Part shown: positions 8,448-15,090 of the stretch, in pieces
How the letters are laid out: each line of letters begins with the position of its first letter
Position numbering within the stretch: the stretch's first letter is position 1
Source of the DNA: JADKIH01 sp031417395
GTDB lineage: Bacteria > Bacteroidota > Bacteroidia > AKYH767-A > 2013-40CM-41-45
Direction: 5' to 3'
NCBI GenBank assembly: GCA_031417395.1
Contig: JANOVM010000079.1
Span: 6,205 to 70,204 of the forward strand
DNA length: 64,000 bases
Notes under the pieces: model-generated
Seen by the model: only the letters and a program-made list of their open reading frames with translations
The model's database searches: none
What the model was told of the DNA's origin: nothing
Made by a program: the position numbers and the translations under genes

Positions 8448-8463
8448 TTTTGATATATCAAAA
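8448..8463. repeat. 16-bp perfect palindrome upstream of the lactonase-like gene
   Basis: TTTTGATATATCAAAA reads the same on both strands. It lies 36 bp before a -7 box at 8499-8506 in the 213-bp gap before the gene at 8622, a position that would suit an operator. Confidence 0.35.
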
Positions 8464-8498
8464 AAACATTTTCTCAAACATGCATATTTTCACTTTAG

Positions 8499-8506
8499 TA
8501 TTTTTG
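8499..8506 (+). promoter_or_regulatory. Putative -7 box for the gene at 8622
   Basis: TATTTTTG matches TAnnTTTG exactly but lies 115 bp before the ATG in an AT-rich stretch, so a chance match is possible. Confidence 0.3.
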
Positions 8507-8621
8507 TTTTTAGAGTAGGGGGTTTATAATACTCTGTTATCGATATTTTATCTTTTCGTGATAGTTCTGTGATACATTCAGCGGATGTTTGTGAGAATTA
8601 AATAATTTTAAAAAAAATATT

Positions 8622-9785
8622 ATGAAACGAACAAATCTAATTTTGGTAAGTCTTGCATTTAGTTTAATCGTATTAAACGGATGTAAGAAAGAAAGTATCG
8701 ATACATTAAGCGGTACATCAATGTCTGAAGGCTCAACAGGCATTTCCCTTGAAAAGAAGGGAAATGGTACTAGAGGTACAGTTTATATTATGGATAATTC
8801 CCCGTCTGGGAATAATGTATTGGTGTTTAATCGTGATGGTAGTGGCCTGCTTACTGCTGCAGGATCTTTCTCAACCGGTGGAACAGGAACCGGCAGTGGA
8901 CTTGGTTCACAAGGATCCATAATTCTGGATGATGACTATCTGTATGTGTGTAATTCAGGTAGCAATGAAATTACAGTTTTTAAAACCGGTAATTCAGGAT
9001 TAACATTAATTGACCGAGTCTCTTCCGAAGGAATAAGACCGGTAAGCATTACTACGGATGACGACTTAATGTATGTATTGAATGCAGGTGGGACAGGCAA
9101 CATCAGTGGTTTCCGTATTATGTCTAACCATCATTTATACCACATTCCTAATTCAGATAGGTCATTAAGCAGTTCATCTGCAGGAGCTGCACAGATTGAA
9201 TTTAACCAAAACGGGAGTCAATTAGTAGTTACTGAGAAAGCAACAAATAATATTTTAACGTATGATGTATATTCATCCGGACTTACCGCTACGGCAGTGG
9301 TTCATCCTTCTGTTGGCAATACTCCTTTTGGTTTCGAAATAGGAAAACATAATGAAGTTATAGTTTCAGATGCTTTTGGAGGAGCCCCCGGACAAAGTGC
9401 GCTTACATCGTATTCATTAAGTAATTCGGGTAATTTAAATCTTATTACAGGACCCGTCGCAACTACACAAACTGCTGCATGTTGGGTAGTAATTACACAC
9501 GATGGACGATTCTGTTATACCACCAATACAGGAAGTGCAAATGTTTCAGGTTACAAGATCAGTTCCGGCGGCGCTTTAACACTGCTTGATGCAAATGGAA
9601 TCACAGGCACAACAGGGTTTTCGCCAATTGATATGTCTCTAAGTAAAAATTCAAAGTTTCTTTACACTCTTAATACTGTCGGTCGTTCTATCAGCATGTT
9701 CAGTGTAAATAATAATGGAGGACTTACTTCACTTGGAGAAATAACCGGTTTGCCTGAAAAAACAGTCGGCATGGCAGCAGAATAA
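8622..9785 (+). CDS. Lactonase/YVTN-type seven-bladed beta-propeller lipoprotein
   Basis: 387 residues with a lipoprotein signal (LIVLNGC, lipid Cys at about 21). From residue about 50 the chain is a propeller with blades such as GTVYIMDNSPSGNNVLVFNRDG, DDYLYVCNSGSNEITVFKT, RFCYTTNTGSANVSGYKIS and SKFLYTLNTVGRSISMFSV. This is the pattern of the 6-phosphogluconolactonase-like (YbhE/Lactonase) family and YVTN propellers. The outer location argues against a cytosolic pentose-phosphate role; a binding or scaffold role is as likely as hydrolysis. A hairpin follows the gene at 9847. Confidence 0.8.
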   Translation: MKRTNLILVSLAFSLIVLNGCKKESIDTLSGTSMSEGSTGISLEKKGNGTRGTVYIMDNSPSGNNVLVFNRDGSGLLTAAGSFSTGGTGTGSGLGSQGSIILDDDYLYVCNSGSNEITVFKTGNSGLTLIDRVSSEGIRPVSITTDDDLMYVLNAGGTGNISGFRIMSNHHLYHIPNSDRSLSSSSAGAAQIEFNQNGSQLVVTEKATNNILTYDVYSSGLTATAVVHPSVGNTPFGFEIGKHNEVIVSDAFGGAPGQSALTSYSLSNSGNLNLITGPVATTQTAACWVVITHDGRFCYTTNTGSANVSGYKISSGGALTLLDANGITGTTGFSPIDMSLSKNSKFLYTLNTVGRSISMFSVNNNGGLTSLGEITGLPEKTVGMAAE

Positions 9786-9846
9786 AATAGTAATTCATCG
9801 ATTATAATTCTTGTTTTCATTTATATTTTAGAGTTTACAATACATT

Positions 9847-9877
9847 GGGGAGCGTAGTGAAAATACGCTGCCCCTTT
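9847..9877 (+). terminator. Terminator-like hairpin between the propeller gene and the two-component pair
   Basis: GGGGAGCGTA (9847-9856) pairs with TACGCT-G-CCCC (9864-9874) with one bulged G and a 7-nt loop, followed by only three Ts. The stem is strong for this AT-rich genome; the weak T-run lowers confidence. Confidence 0.5.
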
Positions 9878-9972
9878 GTAATAATCGATAAACAAATAAG
9901 GAAAAGTATAATTTACTTTCCGTATTTTTAATTAAATTACAGCAATAATAAACGGAAAGGAAAATAAGGGAA

Positions 9973-10680
9973 ATGAAAAACATATTATTGGTGGAAGACG
10001 ATATTTCCATAGTTGAGTTGGTGGATATTCATCTAAAAGATATTCATTGCGAAACTACCAAAGCCTATACGGGTAATGATGGATTGCGTTTTGCTAAAAA
10101 GAGCAAATATGATTTAATTATTCTCGACATAATGCTCCCTGATATAAATGGCATTGAAGTTTGTAAGCAATTAAGAATGGAAAATAATTTTACTCCCATT
10201 ATGATGTTGACCTCAAGAAGTGAAGAGATCGATAAAATTGTTGGATTTGAAACAGGAGCTGATGATTATCTGACAAAACCATTTAGTATCCGTGAATTTA
10301 TAGCACGTGTAAAAGCAATTATTCGAAGGACAGAAATAGACGACAATAAAAAGCACACTTCAGAGGAGAAAATTACTTATGAAAAATTATCCATTGATCC
10401 GCAAAAAAGAAGAGTAACCTTAGCCGGACAAAAGGTCGAACTCACTCCCAAAGAGTTTGATTTGCTTTATTTATTTATGTGTAATCCGGGAAAAAGCTAT
10501 TCGCGTGATAATCTGTTGAGCATTGTTTGGGGATATGAGTTTACCGGATACGAGCACACTGTGAATTCCCACATTAACCGTCTAAGAGCTAAAATTGAAG
10601 ACGATTTATCGAGCCCTAAATACATTTTAACAACTTGGGGAATAGGCTATAGATTTACCGATGAAATTGAGAAATTATAA
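9973..10680 (+). CDS. OmpR/PhoB-family response regulator
   Basis: 235 residues. The N-terminal receiver domain has the acidic pair D9-D10, the phospho-acceptor D52 (LIILDIMLPD), T80 and K102 (TKPF). The C-terminal winged-helix DNA-binding domain begins at about residue 135 and shows the family's LTPKEFDLLYLF and VNSHINRLRAKIE...WGIGYRF segments. It would bind DNA as a dimer after phosphorylation. The stop codon overlaps the ATG of the histidine kinase gene by one base, so the two are co-transcribed and probably translationally coupled. Confidence 0.95.
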   Translation: MKNILLVEDDISIVELVDIHLKDIHCETTKAYTGNDGLRFAKKSKYDLIILDIMLPDINGIEVCKQLRMENNFTPIMMLTSRSEEIDKIVGFETGADDYLTKPFSIREFIARVKAIIRRTEIDDNKKHTSEEKITYEKLSIDPQKRRVTLAGQKVELTPKEFDLLYLFMCNPGKSYSRDNLLSIVWGYEFTGYEHTVNSHINRLRAKIEDDLSSPKYILTTWGIGYRFTDEIEKL

Positions 10681-12152
10681 TGAAACAAAACTTTAGCAGT
10701 TTATTCTGGAAAATCTCGGCAGTATTTTTTGTACTGCTTGGAATTGTTGGCTTAATGTATATATACATTACTCATGAATATTCAAACAGGTATTTGGATG
10801 AGGTAAACCAACGGCTGAATCATAATACGGCAAAAAATATTGTAGAAAATTCCACTCCGTTTTATAACGGAGTGGTAATTAAACCTGCATTGGAAGAAAT
10901 GTTTCATCACGTTAGAGCCATTAATCCGAGCCTTGAAGTTTATTTGATAGATCCCAAGGGTAAGATAATAGCCTGGTACCCTCCCGAAAAAAGGATTTCT
11001 CTAGAATCCGTAAATCTTGTTCCCGTTCTTCAATTTATAGGTGATACCACCGGAACTTTTATTAAGGGTGACGATCCGTTAAATCCTGATGTACAAAAGG
11101 TGTTTTCAGCTTCGCCTCTTACCATGAACAATATGTTGTATGCATATATTTATGTGGTACTGGCCGGACAAGAATACCATGCAGCATCCGATTTTCTTTT
11201 CAGTAGTTATATTATGCAGGTAAGTGCCCGGACCATGCTAATTACGCTTTTGGCTACATTGGGCATAGGCTTATTAATTATTCGAATAATTACTAAAAAC
11301 TATTCTAAGATAATTTCTGTCATGCAAAAATTCAAGGAGGGAGACTTAACAGCACGCATTAGGGGTCAATCAACTGGAGATGAAAAAAAATTAGCTGAAA
11401 TGTTTAATGAAATGGCCGATATTCTTACAGGAAATATTGATAAGCTTAAAGAAGTGGAAAATTTAAGAAGAGAATTGATTGCAAATGTTTCACATGATTT
11501 ACGAACACCAATTGCTATCATTCGGGGATATGTGGAAACATTGCAAATGAAGGAAGAGACGATTACTCCGGCAGAAAGGAAAAAATATATCGATACGGTT
11601 AGGGAAAGTGCTGAAAAACTGGAAAAGTTAGTTAACGAACTATTTGAATTATCCAAACTGGAAGCAAACCAGGTAAAAGCAAAAAAGGAACCTTTTGTTA
11701 TAAGTGAATTGGTAAGTGATATAAGTAATAAGTATCAGCTCATGGCAAAAACGAAGAATATTACTATAAGTACCAAATTGTCGAAAGAACTTCCGGCAGT
11801 GTTTGCAGATATTTCTCTTATAGAAAGGGTTATGCAAAACCTGATTGATAATGCTATGAAATTTACTCCGGATGGAGGAGAAATAATTATAACAACAATA
11901 AAAAGAAACAACAGCGACGTAGAAGTTACTGTTTCAGACAATGGAATTGGCATTCCTGAAAATGAACGTGAGCAAATTTTTGCCCGGTATTACAAGGCGA
12001 ACAATTTTGCGAATTTACAAAGCAATACAGGATTGGGATTAGCTATTGCCAAAAAGATATTAGACCTGCACCAGTCAACACTCGATTTAGTAAGCAAAGA
12101 AAATTCCGGCAGTTCATTTATTTTCCGGCTGCCTATATATCAAAGCAATTAA
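10680..12152 (+). CDS. Membrane sensor histidine kinase with HAMP domain
   Basis: 490 residues. Two membrane segments (about 10-30 and 183-202) flank a periplasmic sensor region of about 150 residues containing the PAS/dCache-like LEVYLIDPKGKIIAWYP strand. HAMP follows, then HisKA with the phospho-acceptor His272 in NVSHDLRTP, then the ATPase domain with the N box (LIDNAMKFT), G1 (DNGIGIP), F box (IFARYYKA) and G2 (TGLGLAIAKK). It is the partner of the response regulator just upstream. The signal is unknown. The P460-like cytochrome gene lies 58 bp downstream and may be part of the same transcript. Confidence 0.95.
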   Translation: MKQNFSSLFWKISAVFFVLLGIVGLMYIYITHEYSNRYLDEVNQRLNHNTAKNIVENSTPFYNGVVIKPALEEMFHHVRAINPSLEVYLIDPKGKIIAWYPPEKRISLESVNLVPVLQFIGDTTGTFIKGDDPLNPDVQKVFSASPLTMNNMLYAYIYVVLAGQEYHAASDFLFSSYIMQVSARTMLITLLATLGIGLLIIRIITKNYSKIISVMQKFKEGDLTARIRGQSTGDEKKLAEMFNEMADILTGNIDKLKEVENLRRELIANVSHDLRTPIAIIRGYVETLQMKEETITPAERKKYIDTVRESAEKLEKLVNELFELSKLEANQVKAKKEPFVISELVSDISNKYQLMAKTKNITISTKLSKELPAVFADISLIERVMQNLIDNAMKFTPDGGEIIITTIKRNNSDVEVTVSDNGIGIPENEREQIFARYYKANNFANLQSNTGLGLAIAKKILDLHQSTLDLVSKENSGSSFIFRLPIYQSN

Positions 12153-12210
12153 TTGAAGAACCTGAAAATTAATTTTAACAACATATCCAAAGTAAAATAT
12201 ACCTATTATT

Positions 12211-12714
12211 ATGAAAAGACAAGTTACATTAACTATCATTCTTTATGCAGTTTTGCTAATTGCGCAATCGTGCAAAAAGGATGCTGAAACAACTTCAACC
12301 GACGCTACATTGTTCAATGAAATAAGTAGTTCAAGTGGTTTTACTTACTATGTTGGAACTCCCGGAATAACAGCCGGTGTTGGAAACAGTCCGCATGGAT
12401 TTGAAAGGGTACGCTTTAATGCAATTGCTAAAGCTGCTTTAGATTCTACAGGAAAGCTTCCAGCCGGCGCTGCATTTCCAACAGGTTCCATAATTGTAAA
12501 AGAAATCTATTCATCTGCTTCAGGGAGTATCAATCTTTTTGCAGTCATGAAAAAAGATGCCGGGAATGCCAGCTCAGGAAGCGGCTATTTATGGGCAGAA
12601 TTTAAAACAGATGGAGCTTCTGAGCATAGTACATCCAAAAAGGGAGATGGTTGTATAAGCTGCCATTCAGGGTCTTCAAATCGTGATCTGGTAAGAACTT
12701 TCGATCTGCATTAA
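12211..12714 (+). CDS. Cytochrome P460-like haem lipoprotein
   Basis: 167 residues. Lipoprotein signal (IAQSC, lipid Cys at about 21, followed by KKDAE). One c-type haem-binding motif lies close to the C-terminus, CISCH, in the sentence KGDGCISCHSGSSNRDLVRTF. The upstream pattern FPTGSIIVKEIY ... LFAVMKKD ... GYLWAEFKTDG fits the cytochrome P460 family, whose members bind a single haem and react with hydroxylamine, NO or similar small molecules. The specific cross-linking Lys of true P460 cannot be confirmed here, so the redox activity is open. Periplasmic or outer-membrane side by the lipobox. Confidence 0.75.
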   Translation: MKRQVTLTIILYAVLLIAQSCKKDAETTSTDATLFNEISSSSGFTYYVGTPGITAGVGNSPHGFERVRFNAIAKAALDSTGKLPAGAAFPTGSIIVKEIYSSASGSINLFAVMKKDAGNASSGSGYLWAEFKTDGASEHSTSKKGDGCISCHSGSSNRDLVRTFDLH

Positions 12715-12817
12715 AGAAGTAGTGCAGAAGCGTTAAATTAAAAGGTTAAGCTAAATCTTTTGAGAATAATTTGCTTGACATAAAGTTGTTGAAGTTAAAA
12801 CTAAAGAAATGTGGTTC

Positions 12818-13132
12818 TTATTTTTTAGTTTCCGTCTGAGACGCAGCATTATCGGGAGCAGCAGCATTCATAAATAATTTATTCAGCATCTCTTCCGCTT
12901 CAGGAAAATGTTCTTTCAAAGCATCACCGCCTTTAGTTTTAAGTTCTTCAAAGTAGTCTTTTGCTTTTTCTGTTATATTCTCAGCTTCTTCTTTTAATTT
13001 ATGTGCTTTGTCTTTTATGTTTGCAGCCATTTTTTCTTTTTCCTCCGGTGTCATGTCCATTAATTTTTTTGCAGCAAGAGCTGCAGCTGCGCCGAGAAGA
13101 AAGGTGGCTATGTGTTTCGAATTGATGCTCAT
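12818..13132 (-). CDS. YtxH-like small membrane-associated protein
   Basis: 104 residues. A short hydrophobic stretch near the N-terminus (IATFLLGAAAALAAKKLM) is followed by a long charged amphipathic helix rich in Lys, Glu and Ala (KEKMAANIKDKAHKLKEEAENITEKAKDYFEEL). This is the layout of YtxH-domain proteins, often induced by general stress. It lies alone, convergent to the cytochrome gene and upstream in orientation of cysK's 3' end, with a -7 box 25 bp before its ATG. Confidence 0.7.
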   Translation of the reverse strand: MSINSKHIATFLLGAAAALAAKKLMDMTPEEKEKMAANIKDKAHKLKEEAENITEKAKDYFEELKTKGGDALKEHFPEAEEMLNKLFMNAAAPDNAASQTETKK

Positions 13133-13157
13133 TTTATTTTGTGTTAATTGTTTTATA

Positions 13158-13165
13158 CAAAAGTA
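13158..13165 (-). promoter_or_regulatory. Putative -7 box for the YtxH-like gene
   Basis: On the minus strand TACTTTTG (an exact TAnnTTTG match) sits 25 bp before the ATG at 13132. A TTG occurs 25 bp further upstream, slightly longer than the usual 19-23 bp spacer. Confidence 0.45.
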
Positions 13166-13206
13166 CTACATTATTCCGTAAAAGATTATTCAATTTGAAT
13201 TAAGAA

Positions 13207-14124
13207 TTATAATTCAAACAAACCTTCTACACTCAAGTAGCGTTCGCCGGTATCGTAATTAAATCCAAGCACTGTTTTTCCGGCAGGAATTTCCGGTAGC
13301 TTTTTAGCTATTGCAGCAAGCGTAGCTCCACTGGAAACTCCGCCGAACAGCCCTTCTTCCTTAGTGGCACGCAGTGTATAGCTAAAGGCTTCTTCTTTTG
13401 TGACTTGTATTACACCGTCTAAAATTTTTGTATCAAGATTATCTGGAATAAAACCTGCACCAATTCCTTGAATAGGGTGAGGGGAAGGTTGTCCGCCGCT
13501 AATAACAGGAGATAATGCCGGCTCAACGGCGAAGATTTTTATTGCAGGAAATTTTTCTTTCAGAACTCTCCCCACACCGGTAATATGTCCGCCGGTGCCA
13601 ACGCCGGTAATCAGATAATCAATACCGTTTGGAAAATCTTTAATGATTTCTGCAGCGGTAGTCTTTACGTGTACTTCAATATTGGCAGGATTACTGAATT
13701 GTTGAGGTATCCATGAATTAGGCGTGGCTTGAGCAAGTTCATTAGCTTTTTCAATGGCGCCTTTCATTCCTTTTTCGCGAGGAGTTAATTCAAAAGATGC
13801 TCCGTAGGCTTTCATGAGCCTTCTGCGTTCAATGCTCATGGATTCAGGCATTACAAGAATGAGTTTGTACCCTTTTACGGCCGCTACTATTGCAAGACCG
13901 ATTCCGGTATTTCCGGAAGTCGGTTCAATGATTACGCTTCCCTGTTTGAGTATTCCTTTATTTTCTGCATCTTCTATCATTGATAAAGCAATACGGTCTT
14001 TGATACTGCCGCCTGGATTTGAGCGCTCCAGCTTAATCCATACATCGTGTGTATTTCCAAACAAACGATTGATTTTAAGATGTGGTGTGTTGCCAATAGT
14101 TTCTAAAATGTTTTTTGCTTTCAT
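13207..14124 (-). CDS. cysK: Cysteine synthase A (O-acetylserine sulfhydrylase)
   Basis: 305 residues, the normal length. Fold type II PLP enzyme: Lys42 in GGSIKDR forms the Schiff base; TSGNTG (69-74) binds the substrate carboxylate; GVGTGGHITG forms the phosphate cradle; GVSSGA is near the C-terminus. It makes L-cysteine from O-acetyl-L-serine and sulfide in the cytoplasm. It starts 12 bp after the cysE stop, so both enzymes of the last two steps of cysteine synthesis are in one operon. In some bacteria CysK binds the CysE C-terminus; the CysE C-terminus here ends NDTINFII, and Ile is the residue that inserts into CysK. Confidence 0.96.
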   Translation of the reverse strand: MKAKNILETIGNTPHLKINRLFGNTHDVWIKLERSNPGGSIKDRIALSMIEDAENKGILKQGSVIIEPTSGNTGIGLAIVAAVKGYKLILVMPESMSIERRRLMKAYGASFELTPREKGMKGAIEKANELAQATPNSWIPQQFSNPANIEVHVKTTAAEIIKDFPNGIDYLITGVGTGGHITGVGRVLKEKFPAIKIFAVEPALSPVISGGQPSPHPIQGIGAGFIPDNLDTKILDGVIQVTKEEAFSYTLRATKEEGLFGGVSSGATLAAIAKKLPEIPAGKTVLGFNYDTGERYLSVEGLFEL

Positions 14125-14136
14125 AAGATTGTATTT

Positions 14137-14943
14137 TTATATAATAAAATTAATAGTATCGTTCAATTCAGATTTATCGCGGATGTGAATGTCGGCCTTA
14201 TGCGTTACTACTGAGTAGGGTGCTACACTGTTCGTAAGCCAGACGTTTCCACCGATAATGCTGTCGTGCCCAACGACAGTATTGCCGCCAAGGATGCAAG
14301 CCCCGGCATATAGTACAACATTGTTTTCAATAGTGGGATGGCGTTTAGAAGATTTTGTTTGTTGTTTCACTGCCATGGCGCCAAGGGTAACGCCTTGATA
14401 AATTTTTACAAAATTACCAATGAAGGTTGTTTCTCCTATGACAACTCCTGTTCCGTGATCAATAAAAAATGGATGTCCGATGGTTGCCCCCGGGTGTATG
14501 TCTATTCCTGTTCTGCTATGAGCAATTTCAGAAATTAATCTTGGCAGTATCGGTATTCCCTGCAAAAGCAGAAAATGTGAAATCCTGTACATAGTAATTG
14601 CATAAAATCCCGGATAAGCAATAATAATTTCTTCCGGTCCGTTTGCTGCGGGATCAGAAGCAAGGAATAGTTCCGCATCCGATAAGAGCATTTGACGCAG
14701 CGATGAAACCTCTGAGAAAAATTTTTGTGCCAGATGATCTGAGACTGTTTTGTCATTGGAAAATAATGGAGCAATAATTTTACTGAGATTTGTTATAAGC
14801 CGCTTTTCATTTTCATTTCTTTCTTCCTGTTTCGAAGCAGCGGAAATTTCAACGGGAAACATGAATTCAAAAATGTCTTCCATAAAAGCATACGTACCCC
14901 TGCGGGATGGCATTTGTGAAATCACCGGAGTTTTATTTTCCAT
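14137..14943 (-). CDS. cysE: Serine O-acetyltransferase
   Basis: 268 residues. The C-terminal half is a left-handed parallel beta-helix of hexapeptide repeats: GIDIHPGATIGHPFFIDHG, GVVIGETTFIGNFV, QGVTLGAM, then ILGGNTVVGHDSIIGGNVWL. The His in DIHPG and DHGTG and the acceptor loop are those of serine acetyltransferases (EpsC subtype). A long helical N-terminal part (about 90 residues) supports oligomerisation. The reaction is L-serine + acetyl-CoA to O-acetylserine, the substrate of the next gene. The protein ends in Ile, fitting a CysK-binding tail. A promoter and an attenuator-like leader precede it (see 14965-15090). Confidence 0.95.
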   Translation of the reverse strand: MENKTPVISQMPSRRGTYAFMEDIFEFMFPVEISAASKQEERNENEKRLITNLSKIIAPLFSNDKTVSDHLAQKFFSEVSSLRQMLLSDAELFLASDPAANGPEEIIIAYPGFYAITMYRISHFLLLQGIPILPRLISEIAHSRTGIDIHPGATIGHPFFIDHGTGVVIGETTFIGNFVKIYQGVTLGAMAVKQQTKSSKRHPTIENNVVLYAGACILGGNTVVGHDSIIGGNVWLTNSVAPYSVVTHKADIHIRDKSELNDTINFII

Positions 14944-14964
14944 TTGATGTCGAATAATATTAAA

Positions 14965-14994
14965 TAAAAAACCCTTCTATTAATAAGAAGGGTT
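14965..14994 (-). terminator. Intrinsic terminator in the cysE leader (attenuator)
   Basis: On the minus strand AACCCTTCT (14994-14986) pairs perfectly with AGAAGGGTT (14978-14970) over a 7-nt loop; six Ts follow at 14971-14966. It stands 22 bp before the cysE ATG and downstream of the only promoter-like box, with no gene between, so it can only act on the cysE-cysK transcript. Confidence 0.75.
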
Positions 14995-15040
14995 CCTCTG
15001 TTAAGTATGAAGTTAATTTTTAGTTCATAGAATAGAGATA

Positions 15041-15075
15041 AACCCTTGTAATCCTTTACAACACTTTGTAATCCT
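15041..15075 (-). promoter_or_regulatory. cysE leader switch region: alternating repeats and anti-terminator
   Basis: On the plus strand TTGTAA, TTACAA and TTGTAA start at 15046, 15056 and 15066, exactly 10 nt apart with 4-nt spacers, so the middle copy can pair with either neighbour. The first and third are part of a longer direct repeat TTGTAATCCT. Directly adjoining, the minus-strand AAGGGTT (15047-15041) is complementary to the 5' arm of the terminator (14994-14988) and could hold it open. It could be an RNA switch or a DNA operator. Confidence 0.5.
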
Positions 15076-15082
15076 GTCTGAA

Positions 15083-15090
15083 CAAATATA
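15083..15090 (-). promoter_or_regulatory. Putative -7 box of the cysE-cysK operon
   Basis: Minus-strand TATATTTG matches TAnnTTTG exactly. Transcription would begin at about 15076, giving a leader of about 130 nt that contains the alternating repeats and the terminator. Confidence 0.5.
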
